DNA of 31,284 nt from Tetmemena sp. SeJ-2015 (taxonomy: Eukaryota; Ciliophora; Spirotrichea; Sporadotrichida; Oxytrichidae). The notes under the pieces are model-generated. The model worked only from the letters and a program-made list of their open reading frames with translations. It had not been told where the DNA came from and made no database searches. The stretch is from positions 1-31,284 of the forward strand of contig JAJKFJ010020929.1 in NCBI GenBank assembly GCA_027382625.1. Reading direction: 5' to 3'. Positions 1-10,106 of the stretch are shown in pieces (position 1 is the first letter of the stretch; each line of letters starts with the position of its first letter). A program made the translations under genes and the position numbers.

Positions 1-3000
1 TGAAGAATCCATTCTCTGTTTAAGACATTACGGGAATAACTTGCTATGTCCTCAGCTCTTCCAACTCTGTTCTCGAGACTAAATCCTTCACAACAGGAAC
101 TACCTTTTTTGCGCTCACAACTGGCACAATATCAATTTTAGTTAGTAATTAAAAAATAATTGTTAAATCAACAGCTTCTATAACTGCTGCCACAAATGCT
201 GCTGGCACTAAGAGCACAACTTGGACACTAACCCTACTACTCTAACTAATGGAATATCGACAAGAGGAAAACTAGTTATGACGTTTGAGACGCAAACTAA
301 TAAATACAGCTCCGTTGGAGAAACTGTTTGTAAGCAAATATTTATTGTCTTTAAACATGTAAAGTGAATCGAATATGGGCTGTGACTTAAAATGAAATAA
401 AATTTAAATTTTTTTTTAAAAAATAGAAGACTTCGAGTTCCAAAGTGACATGCAAGTACAATACTGTAAGGAACATACCTTATAAGATCATTCATTTTAT
501 TAGGCTACTCTAGGCTGTGATTCTTCAGTATAAATTAATACCCAAAACTCAGTCTTGACTATAAATGTCTATCCCTCTTCAAATTTAGCTGAGGGCTCAG
601 TTCTTTAGTTTATAATAACTTACTGGAGTATTTAAACTCAATGAAGACATAATTATTTTAAACTGCAACAATCCCATATCCTTGAGACCTTACACAGGAG
701 TGAAAATTTCCACGTTTGACTATACTAACCCAATCGACACCCTTACTACAGGAATCAGTCTTACAGCTTCTTCTCTCTCCACCTCAGCTACTTCAGCGTA
801 GTCATTCATTTATAATGACCAAAATTTAATAAGCTAGAGTGGAGCTGATTACTATTTCCAAGTTACCAATATAAATCCTATCCCCATGGGAGCTTACTTA
901 GTAATTACTGTCCCAGCTGAGATCACAACCTTTAACAATAATTTTATTAGAATTATGATTTAAAAGGTTTAAATTAATATAGGATCTTGGAGTTTCACTT
1001 TAAATGGAGCAACTATCTCAGGGGCTACGTTTTCTCGAACTAATCAGGTTATCACAGTCAAAAATATCTTCTCTTATTATGTTGTAGGAGGCAATTTAAA
1101 AATAGAAAAGTATTTAAATATCAATTTACCTTTAAATAATAGAAGGCAGTAATCTCTATTTTACAATAAAAGGATGGACAAATCCATCTGTAAGCTCCTC
1201 AGTATCATTCAAGATACAAACATTCGAAGATTTATCTAGCACCGCTTATGAGATAGAAACTTTTTCAAACCTCCAAATTTAGGCAGCTGCGGGAAATCTT
1301 TACATCCAAAGATGTGAACCTACTTCTAACAAAAGTTATCATTATTAAAAAATGCAAAAAATAAATTTTTATAATAAAAGACTGCTTGAAGTATCCGAGT
1401 GAATACATATTCCAAATATAGGTAACTGCTCAGATCACATCGGCTCAATGGCTCGAACTTAATTTCCCATCTGATTTTCAAGTCGCCACTAGCTCTAAAT
1501 GCGTAGTGGACGGCCTCTATAACCCAGATTACACATTTAAAAAAAGCTATAGCATAACAAGTCTCAAAAATTCTTTTTTTATAGAATTAATACACCTGCA
1601 TATCAACTGCATCTAATCGTAAGGTCACAATAAAAGCAATCACAACGAACACTGTCAGTGCAAAATCAGTGCTGACTTTCACTCTGGGTAGCGGCATAAT
1701 CAGAAATCCAGGGCATTTTAACGCTACAGGTTAGATCATAATCAACCAGATGGCTACTACTGGTGTGATGAGTTCTGGAAAATATTCTTTCAATGCTAAC
1801 TCCTTTGTCAAAGGTTATGTTTAAATTGCTTTTATAGTTTAGATATATTCTATGTAACATACTTTACAGCTTATTCGAGTTCAAACCAGACTGGAGATAA
1901 AAACTTGAACTACATATTCACCATAAAGCCACAAGGGTGGCTTTCAATAGGCTCGTATCTCCGCATATATCTTCCAAGTGATATAAGCATTTATGACTCA
2001 AATGCAATAGAGCTAAGCTGTGGAGGTACTCTGAGTGGATTCTCAAGTTCCTCAATTTTATGTTCAATTAGAGATTAGTCAATTATAATAAAGCATTTTA
2101 ATAAGTAAGATTTAAAATTTAAAATGAAAAGAGGTTTAACCAAGGGATATACTCTTCAAGGAAGTTTGACAGATCCTCCTGTTATTCAATTCACTATTCC
2201 CTCTCTCAACAATCCTAGATCAACAACTCCAACAAAAGCTTTTGCACTTAATATATACGATTACTAAGATAGAGTAACCTTTTATTGGAACTCAACTACT
2301 TCTCCAACGATTCAAGCATTTTAAAATATTGTTTTAAACTAATTTGATCTCAATGAAAACCACAGGCTACTTTAATAATGTTTTAAACAGTTATTTTAGG
2401 CTCTCCATAATCATTCACAGTTACTCCAGGGAGCACTGTTAACTCGGCCTAGACGACTTATACCTTTTCTGTCACTCCTTCTCTTTATTACAGCACTGGT
2501 GATAAGATCTAAATCATAGCTCCCTCGCCAATAGTCTTTTCTTAAGGCTCGTCCTGTATAGGAGTGAAAACTCTCTCAAGTAGTCTTAGTTGCGATATCT
2601 CTAGCGATTACAGCACAGCCACTTTAACTCTAAAAACTTCTAGGAGAAATCTTAAATTCCTAAAATCAAATTTATATCTTATTATCTTGCGGATATTGAT
2701 TCAGGTACAGTAATAGTATTCAATATCACTAAAGTGAACAACGCATTTTCCACTAGAACAACTACCACTGGATTCTAGATGTTTGCTACCACTTCATAAA
2801 GCTATACCATAGAGTCTTTCACTTCTTAAAACTCAACTAAAATAACCAATTCCTAAGCTGCTCCTGTGAGTTCTTCTAAAGTGAGTGCGAGCTCATAAAA
2901 TTATAATATAATAATTTACGCATTAAAAATGCGATGCCAGATAACTTTATTCAGAGTACTCCAGCGGTCTATACCTTCTAATTTGTGCCAGTTGGATACG

Positions 3001-5681
3001 AGAAAGGACTAGTTTTGAAGATAATGTCCCGAGTCAGTTTACAGTTAATCCTAATACACTTAGTTGTATTGGTTATTAAAATATCAAATTTTAGATTTAT
3101 TGTAAAAATAGATTGGTGTTCATGGTGTAGATACTAAGAGTCTTATCTGCACTTATAATTCAACTGAGAGGAGCATCAAGATAAGTAATGGGTTTACTAT
3201 AAGAGAATCTATTCCATCTAATATTACCTTCATAATATCAAAGTTGACTAACCCCTCTACAAGAGGACATTATTTTACAATTTTAAGTAATTAGAGTGAT
3301 GACCGACTCTTTCAATATTCAAACTTATACGAGTGATGGATATCTAGTAGATTCACTAACTTCTGGGATGGAGATAAACTTTTTATGCATTTACCCATGC
3401 AAGACTTGTCCTACATCTAATTACACAAGCTGCTAGAGCTGCTATAGTTTCGTCACTCAAAAAAGCTTCTTCCAAGACACTTGTGTTGAAACGTGCCCTG
3501 CTGGCTATTATAACGATGAAACTACTAATAATTGCACTGGCTGCCAATCCCCATGCAAGACATGCTCTTCAGATAATGGACTCTGTACATCATGCATAAG
3601 CAAATACGATCTACTAGGGGATGGAAGATGCTATCGTAAAGTAGATATTGCCAATATTTATCCCTTCCCGTTTACAGTTGGTGCAATAGCACTTAGTCTT
3701 ATAGTTCTATTGACAAAATGTTTTGCAAGACCTACGAAGTTTCTTTAATCTACCATTTCCATGATTGCCATTTAAATGATGGGCTTGTTTTATAAGAAAC
3801 TATAAAGTCATCCCTGAGATCGGAGCGTGGGGTGTAGAAGTTTACATGCTTTATATGTATGGAGAGTCTTTCCTAATATTTGCTCTTGCTGCTGGAGGGT
3901 TATTTATTCACATACTTTTGAACATAATTTACTCTGTATTGCACAATACTGTAATTTACAGGCATTCAGTTGAGTACCACTTAAACTTTTATGCGAATCA
4001 TCGTCCTTGCAATGTTTGTGAACAAGTCTCTAGTATTTTGTTTTAAAAGGAAAATTATATTCTTCTTCTTTTTATTAAAGATGTTTTCTTTCAAGTTCCA
4101 CATCCTTCATCTGTCATACTGCGCTGACGGAGAGCATTTGAAGGGTCATTGGAGTAAGAGGTAATGGTGTATCTATAACGTGTTCGTCCTAATCTACTTC
4201 ATAAGAATTGATGAAATTTTTTTATAGCTCTTCATAAGTTCTCTTGTTCTATTTATCTTTGCCATATTCTTGCAGATAACTACAGCTCTTGCAAACGATA
4301 AAGTAGGAACATTCACATGGTACATAACCCTTGATACTGCTTTCATCGTGGCTTACATGGCTATTTTATTACTCGTATTAGTGGTTATTCATTTGCCTTG
4401 CTGTAAGCATAGAGAAGGAGCGGAGCTTCTCTCTTATAAAGAAAGATATTATTTTAAATTTATGTGATTCGTCTAATTCATTTAAGGTTTAACGCAGTAG
4501 CTGACGACTCGAATGCGAATCCTGATGATTAGATTCTTGATAAGGATATAGGAGACCCGCTAGATCATGAAAAATCTAGACTTACTGATTAAGAAGACAT
4601 TTACAATTTCACATACTTTATTCATATAATATATAAAAAGAGTATTATTGGTGTCCGAGGAAGGAATAGAAGAAAAGATACAGATATAGCAACTCCAAGA
4701 GAAAAAGCAACTATGCAGGAAATCGAGGTATTAGAAAAATACATGGATAAACTCAGATAAGAAGGGCTTCCATTGGATCCTAAGCTGCAATAAGAAATGG
4801 CAAACAAGAGGAAAAGTCTTCTGGAAGAATAAAAGCTTCCTTCTCATTTATATATTAAAGAATGAATCTTTAATTGTATGAGGGTTCTCGAAGAGAATCA
4901 TCGGATATTGAATCTCTTTAAATTAGAGAAGATAGAAGACAGTTGGAAGATGAAAGGAAGAAGTTAGAAGATCTTAGGCTAAACTTTTTAGATGAGGTAG
5001 ACAAAAGAATTAGTTAGCGCTTTGAAAAATGGGAGTAAGGTTAAATGATAGATTAGTAAATTAAAAAATTATAAAGGATCAGTTGTTTCTTTCAAGTAAT
5101 CACCTAGAGTGGAGCCTCTACCTTTTAAATCTAGTTACATGGAGCCAACACCTAAATTGGAGACAAATCCATTCCTGATTCATGATCAAGACCCACTAGA
5201 ACTAACTTAAAATCCGGAGCGTGTTCCAACGCCACCTCCTTCTCCTAAGCTTTAATTACCAAAAATCAAAGCAGCTTAGGAGATGATTGCTGGATACATG
5301 GAATCTAGACCTATTTATGATGCAATGATTGAACCAATCAAGGGTATTAAAGCAGCTTTTGAAAAAGTAACCAGTGACGAGAGAGAATAAACAACTCGGG
5401 AAATTATGATTGCCAAGAATTTCAGACCAGTCAAACAAGTAATAGAAATGGAAGTTTAGTAAGATAATATTAAATTGAATCTATGTCTTTGTCAAATGAG
5501 TAGTGGAATTCGATTAGAATTTAAGATCATTAACCACTTTCTTTTCTAAACACTTATAATTCAAATTACTAAGATAGATTTAATAGAGATCATTGTACCA
5601 GACATCTACTTCTGTTTGAATTTTCTGATCTCTTCGACAATTATTAATTATTCTAGTCAGTACTAGTTTTACCTTAACTGA
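1..5681 (+). CDS. Large Cys-rich, multi-pass surface protein (5' partial)
   Basis: A long protein already in frame at base 1, so its N-terminus is missing. About 1,000 residues of Ser/Thr/Asn-rich, probably extracellular beta-type sequence are followed by a Cys-rich block at about 3387-3640 (CKTCPTSNYTSCQSC, CPAGYYND, CQSPCKTC), typical of the ciliate GCC2/furin-like repeat surface proteins. Several hydrophobic segments follow (about 3660-3720, 3850-3960, 4170-4430), then an acidic, coiled-coil cytoplasmic tail (4480-5460). Clear GT-AG introns include about 310-414, 4026-4080 and 4464-4486; one near 5056-5107 is likely. Thirteen further interruptions fit IESs and are listed separately. The frame reaches a TGA at 5679-5681, but its last 200 bases read as hydrophobic antisense of the converging gene, so the true end is probably near 5460-5500. 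No ligand or precise function can be named. Confidence 0.75.
228..241 (+). other. IES candidate, 14 bp, pointer CTAAC
   Basis: CTAAC occurs at 228-232 and again at 242-246. Reading through puts the frame on a TGA near 277. Removing 14 bp gives a continuous W-T-L-T-N-G-I-S-T-R-G-K reading. No GT-AG pair fits. A single-base error is the alternative. Confidence 0.55.
629..653 (+). other. IES candidate, 25 bp, pointer TATTT
   Basis: TATTT at 629-633 and 654-658 flank an AT-rich segment that brings in a TGA. Excision joins the reading I-I-T-Y-W-S-I to L-N-C-N-N-P-I in frame. A 22-nt GT-AG intron at about 565-586 could also shift the frame, but it would discard a good coding stretch. Confidence 0.6.
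1089..1143 (+). other. IES candidate, 55 bp, pointer AGGCA
   Basis: AGGCA at 1089-1093 and 1144-1148. The segment is very AT-rich and shifts the frame. Excision joins Y-Y-V-V-G-G to S-N-L-Y-F-T-I-K-G-W in frame. Confidence 0.7.
1530..1590 (+). other. IES candidate, 61 bp, pointer TACAC
   Basis: TACAC at 1530-1534 and 1591-1595. Excision joins L-Y-N-P-D-Y-T to C-I-S-T-A-S-N-R-K-V in frame. The GT-AG pair inside this stretch gives a length that does not restore the frame. Confidence 0.7.
1816..1850 (+). other. IES candidate, 35 bp, pointer TATGT
   Basis: TATGT at 1816-1820 and 1851-1855. Excision joins F-V-K-G-Y-V to T-Y-F-T-A-Y-S-S-S-N-Q in frame; the segment is T/A-rich. Confidence 0.7.
2319..2380 (+). 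other. IES candidate, 62 bp, pointer TTTTAAA
   Basis: TTTTAAA at 2319-2325 and 2381-2387, with a third copy between them that does not give the right frame. Excision joins P-T-I-Q-A-F-Q to T-V-I-L-G-S-P-Q-S-F-T-V in frame. Confidence 0.68.
2649..2683 (+). other. IES candidate, 35 bp, pointer ATCTT
   Basis: ATCTT at 2649-2653 and 2684-2688 (another copy lies between). Excision joins T-S-R-R-N-L to A-D-I-D-S-G-T-V-I-V-F in frame. Confidence 0.65.
2886..2929 (+). other. IES candidate, 44 bp, pointer TGCGA
   Basis: TGCGA at 2886-2890 and 2930-2934. The segment is almost all A/T. Excision joins S-S-K-V-S-A to M-P-D-N-F-I-Q-S-T-P in frame. Confidence 0.7.
3004..3017 (+). other. IES candidate, 14 bp, pointer AAG
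   Basis: AAG at 3004-3006 and 3018-3020. Excision joins G-Y-E-K to D-N-V-P-S-Q-F-T in frame. With so short a pointer, a one-base error remains a fair alternative. Confidence 0.4.
3068..3111 (+). other. IES candidate, 44 bp, pointer ATTGGT
   Basis: ATTGGT at 3068-3073 and 3112-3117. Excision joins T-L-S-C-I-G to V-H-G-V-D-T-K-S-L-I-C in frame. Confidence 0.72.
3262..3292 (+). other. IES candidate, 31 bp, pointer AGAG
   Basis: AGAG at 3262-3265 and 3293-3296. Excision joins T-N-P-S-T-R to V-M-T-D-S-F-N-I-Q-T-Y in frame, directly before the Cys-rich block. Confidence 0.62.
3791..3800 (+). other. IES candidate, 10 bp, pointer TATAA
   Basis: TATAA at 3791-3795 and 3801-3805. Removing 10 bp joins M-M-G-L-F-Y-K to V-I-P-E-I-G-A-W-G-V in frame within the membrane region. 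This is the shortest candidate; a one-base insertion explains it equally well. Confidence 0.45.
4841..4884 (+). other. IES candidate, 44 bp, pointer TTCTC
   Basis: TTCTC at 4841-4845 and 4885-4889. The segment carries an in-frame TGA (4863-4865). Excision joins E-E-Q-K-L-P-S to R-R-E-S-S-D-I-E-S in frame. An 80-nt GT-AG intron at 4816-4895 would also restore the frame, but it removes good coding sequence. Confidence 0.62.
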
Positions 5682-8600
5682 AATCTCTTTGAGTTTTTGT
5701 ACTTAGACAGCATATTAAAGAAGAATCGCCGGCTCTCTGAGCTCCAGTTCCATTGAGGAACTTAAAAACTTTAATTATAATAACTTCTTCCTTTAAGATT
5801 GGATGTTAATACCTATCTTCTTGGGTACTTCTTAAATTGTCTAAAACTGAGGTGATGTGTGTAATTAAGTATTGTTAAGCTGTTCAGTATGACTTTGGTC
5901 TACATAATCTAGAGTTTAAGATAACTTCTGCTGCTATTTAAGCTCCTCTAACTGAGATTTGGACGGGCTTTGCACCTTTACTGGCACATTTCTTTAAATG
6001 TAAACTTTCCTAGGTTTTCCTTTCTGATCCACGAGCAAATAACTCTCTGCTCCGCCTCTTCGAAGATGATCATCAGGAGTCAAATTTCTCTTTACAACGG
6101 GTATCAAATTTTGTGTGTGTTCTATTTATTGTTGATCTACTAGAATACTAGAATCGTCTGTATTTGAATCATCCTGCTAGTTTTCATCCTGATTTTCAAA
6201 CATTCTCAATTCTCTAAGTTGTCTGCCTCTATGCTTAAATTTAATAAAATGAAGAAATTGCTAGAATTAAAGAGGTTGCCCTGGGTTATGATCAAGATCC
6301 AGCTCATCATTGAAGAAAACATTATTTGGGGCATCAATTCTATAAATCTGATTGCTTGCTTCATCTCTGTATTTGATGTATTAGACTCTTCCTTATTTAT
6401 CCTTCTTTATTCTTTTGCTTACCCTAATCTGCTTTGCTTCTTCCTAACTATCCTAATCTCCAATTTGAATTCCACTTTTTGCATATTTCTTGCTCAAGCT
6501 GCTGAGGTTATTGTCTCGAGCTTCGCGGTCCATTATTTAGCGATTGCTTCTTTTATCTTTACGACAACTTTAGATTCTTAATTCAAAATCCTTATCCTGT
6601 AACTTCCCTTTGATGTCATCTTTACCTTTGTGCCTGAAATTTCCTTCCAATGCAGATTGGTTATATATTTTGCGAGAGTTAATGTTTTCTTATCTGTTAT
6701 TTTTGATAGAGCTATTGAATTCACCTGTCAAAACATCACCCTACATAAGTGAGCTCATCTATATAGTCCTTGAATTCTACATTAGATTTGGTTGAGGTAT
6801 GTTGCTCATCTAGTTATTTGATAATTTAGAGCAGGGATCACTACTTTCATTACACTGACAGCACATTCTTGAATTGCATTTTGAGTCAAGGCATTCTTTG
6901 CACTCTCTTTGATTGTTTGTCGATTCTATGAAAGATGAGGAAGCATGAGAATCCTTGTTTCTGTGATTGTGCTACTTTTTGGTTGTGGCTCTATGTTAGT
7001 TGCATAATCCTTCTTTTTGGAAAGCTTGATACTCTTGATTATTAGTACAAGATTTACAGGAACAGTCTGAGGATCCTGAATCTGAATTTCCCTGGAAAGG
7101 ATCCTAATCTTCACACTCTTCCTCACTATCAAAGTTTTATCGATCTCTAGCTACGTCTGCACTGATGTCTCTTTTAATAGAGTTTCTTGGATAGTTCTGG
7201 CCTGGCCTTAAGCTCATTTTAGAATGCTACTTGATCTTCGAGTGAGGTTTCTATTCGGAATACTTAGTTTTGTCATATTTGCCGTTATTTATGATATAAA
7301 TGTTGTTTCCAGTCACCTTAGTTTAGCTAAATTGATAAATTTGAATATAATTAAAAAATGATTTCCGTAATCACCATTATTTATCATCTACTTAAAACTG
7401 CTATTTGGGAAATTTCCACTATCAGAGACAGACATTATTTCATTCTCCTAAATAATTTCTTCATTCCTTTTGAGTTGCTCTTCCTTTCTTTACTGAATTT
7501 ACATTTTTAACTGCTGGAATTAGTCTTGATCATTTTAGCCCTTTTAGTTATTCAATGTTTTTAAGCCAGTAAAGTATTATCCCTTTAATTTAAACATAAT
7601 AATATGCTAAATTTTAAAACAATTCATTCTATACTTTCCTCCAGCGTTTACTTTTCCCTATACATTGAGATGCATCACCAGCCCAGTATTCTTCCCTATT
7701 TTTGTTGATTGTTTTTACCTATTAATCATGTTTATTTCCTAAACATAACGCTCATCAACCTCACTCCCAGTAGCTTATTCATCATTAGACAAGCTTTCTT
7801 CATCTACTTCCTCATTGTCAATAATTTGGCTTGATTCTAAGCTCTGAGAATTCTCCTATATAACTTGGTTCTAAACTGATTAATCCTAATTCAAATCTCT
7901 CTTCTGTTTCAGAAGAATCATTTGATTCCTCTGCTACTAAATTATTTAACTTTGTTGGTTCCTCAGATTTACTTAATTCATTACTGCTTTCTTAATTTGA
8001 TGAGCATTTGGGGCAACCTTTAAAAATCTTTGGTGCTGTTATTAGGATTGAATAATGTTTTGAGATTCAATCTTTTAGTTCTTAAGGTTACCTCTTACTT
8101 GATAGTCTAGAATTTAGAGACTAGGATCCTAATTTTGAGAAATTTAGCTATCTATAAAAAATCATACATATAAGTTTATAAAATTTTACAAATATATCTG
8201 TCTACATTGTTTCAGTCTCTTTCGTCAAAATAGATCCATTTTGCTTTATCTGTGTTTCAAGGGTAGTACTGAATCGCGAGGTCTCAAGTTTTCACTTTGA
8301 CCTCCTACTGATTCATCTATCTTCTTGCTTATTAAATTCTCAGGCACGTGACCCTTTATGGTTCCTCTCTATCCTACTTATCCTAGGTTTCCTTGTCTTC
8401 TTTAATTCTGATTTATATCTCCTACAGTAACAGGGCGAGAGACCTCTAAGGTTTGGTTAATAGGTCTCTATGCAATTTTGTTAGGTTGCACTACTGGATT
8501 ATTGTAGTTTTAGTGAAAGTTGCTATTATCCAATGTCTAATGAGTAAGCTAAAAAGCTTAGCTGCAATCTATGTTGAAACTTATGTCCTCTCCAGAAGAA

Positions 8601-9254
8601 GGGCTAGTTATATTAAAAATTATACTCTAAAGTTAAATAGTTATGGATTTAAGACTATTGAAATTGATATCATGCTGATTGAGCATCATCATCAAGGAGT
8701 CATCGTTTGGATTAGCACCTGAAAAGGTCTGATTCTGTTATTGCATTTCAATCAGTTAGAGCTACTAGAAATTTTAATTGGTCTGTCTTCTTTTAAAACA
8801 AACAAAAGTTTTTTAAATTATTAAGATTCTTACTTGCTTTGGTGATGGAACTTTTCTGTTGAGCATCCAGATTAATTGATTCTATGCTACTTCGAATTAA
8901 AACCATTCGAAGGAGTAAGTGATCGCTTTAAGAGTAGACTCACTATGATCTTCAGCATCTATACCAAAATAGTTTTGCCCATATCCCCTCCTCTTATCAT
9001 CATGCTTTCATCCCCTACTGACATAAATTGCTACTAAGATAATTCATAAAGGAAATTATAATAATTTGAGATGCCTTGTGGTTGCTGGAAGTGAAACAAC
9101 CTACCTGCTATCTATTTCTTGAGGCTAAAGCATTCGATTAGTTACTAAAACTTTGCTAGAGTTGTAACTTAGAAAACTTAGGAATTCTAAACTGATTCTT
9201 AGAACCCTTCTTACTTGTAGTTGAAAGATTAGCAGAATTATTCCCATCCATCAT
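5431..9254 (-). CDS. Long Q/N/S-rich hypothetical protein with a Cys cluster
   Basis: Starts at a double ATG (MMDGNN) at 9254 and runs minus-strand through at least ten exons. Visible introns include 46 nt with GTAAGA...AAAAG (about 8789-8834), 31 nt (about 8719-8749), 26 nt (about 8283-8308) and 28 nt (about 7838-7865). The protein is hydrophilic and rich in Q, N, S and E. A short Cys-rich stretch of CxxC type lies near 6850-7080 (DCSCKSC; ECKECLDSKCNSRMCCQC), which could bind zinc, and a Q-rich coiled coil near 7440-7590. The last part (about 5500-5760) is charged and looks folded. No in-frame TGA is reached until far into the opposite gene; assuming an 11-bp GAATT-flanked element at 5506-5516 is removed, the frame ends at a TGA at 5431-5433. 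I do not recognise a family. Confidence 0.6.
5506..5516 (-). other. Weak IES candidate, 11 bp, pointer GAATT
   Basis: GAATT at 5506-5510 and 5517-5521. Its removal would let the minus-strand gene end at a TGA (5431-5433) after a plausible C-terminus. It rests only on obtaining a stop, so it is weak. Confidence 0.25.
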
Positions 9255-10106
9255 ATGAACATCTTATTGGTATTGGGAAAGCTAAACCAATTATTAAGAG
9301 AAATTTAACTACAATTATTCTATTTCTAAGTTTATGAAGTGGTAGATATAGCTTGCTGCTAGTAGAAAAGATTAGGGTCTATGAAATCGTGTTCATCAAG
9401 CTAGTCTAGGTAAAAATCTTGTCTCCTTTACTTCAGATTCAAGAAATATTTGTTATCATATGACTAAACCATAAAAAAAATATTTACCATCATAACTTAT
9501 CAAATAGAGGTGGAATAAAATAAAAAAGCTGAAAAGTCTTATACTTTAAACTCTGAAGTCATGTCCCTTTTTTGGGTTAGCTTTAGATTGTGCAATTTTC
9601 AATTTTAATATAAATTGGGAATCATAAATATATTTGCTTTTTGCTTTTTTAAACGATTCATGTCAATCAATTATTTTTATTTCCCTTCTCTCGATTAAGG
9701 CAACTTTTTTTTCTTTCTTTTTAGGGAGAATATATTTAGAATCCTTCTCAGGATGGATTTGAAAACATTTTTTCCTTCTAGACCCTTTTTCCTTTTATAA
9801 TTATATTTAAAAAATTAGAATGTTTTAATTTATTTCCTTCTATTGGCTATGGAACTCCACTTTTTCTATAGAAGGCCAAATTTTAACAGAAATCATTTAG
9901 AACTTAAATTATTCATAAGTTTAGATTTCCTCGTGAAACTAAACTTATTATGAAAGCGTTTTATTTTTTTTATATAAAATTGGAATTTTCTTCTCTAATT
10001 TGCTATACATTAAAAAAAAAAATTTAAAAATATATATAAAGGTTCGTAAATTTTATAAAAAGGATTCTTAGACTATGAATATAAGCTAGTTTTGAAATTC
10101 AAGAGA
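9255..10106. other. AT-rich divergent spacer
   Basis: Between the start of the minus-strand gene and the ATG of the plus-strand gene. It is strongly AT-rich, with T- and A-runs near 9640-10030. A minus-strand frame stays open across 9260-9420 but looks like low-complexity chance sequence. Promoters for both genes should lie here, but I see no recognisable motif. Confidence 0.5.

Noticed and set aside
3787..3817. 31-nt GT-AG intron
   Set aside because: The stretch is GC-rich and coding (V-I-P-E-I-G-A-W-G-V); a 10-bp element just upstream explains the frame change.
4860..4866. Operon-like stop/start overlap (ATGA) in the surface-protein gene
   Set aside because: The TGA lies inside a TTCTC-flanked 44-bp segment; removing it joins the two parts into one protein.
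8453..8722. Plus-strand ORF of 89 codons
   Set aside because: It is antisense to a continuous N/S/Q-rich exon of the minus-strand gene.
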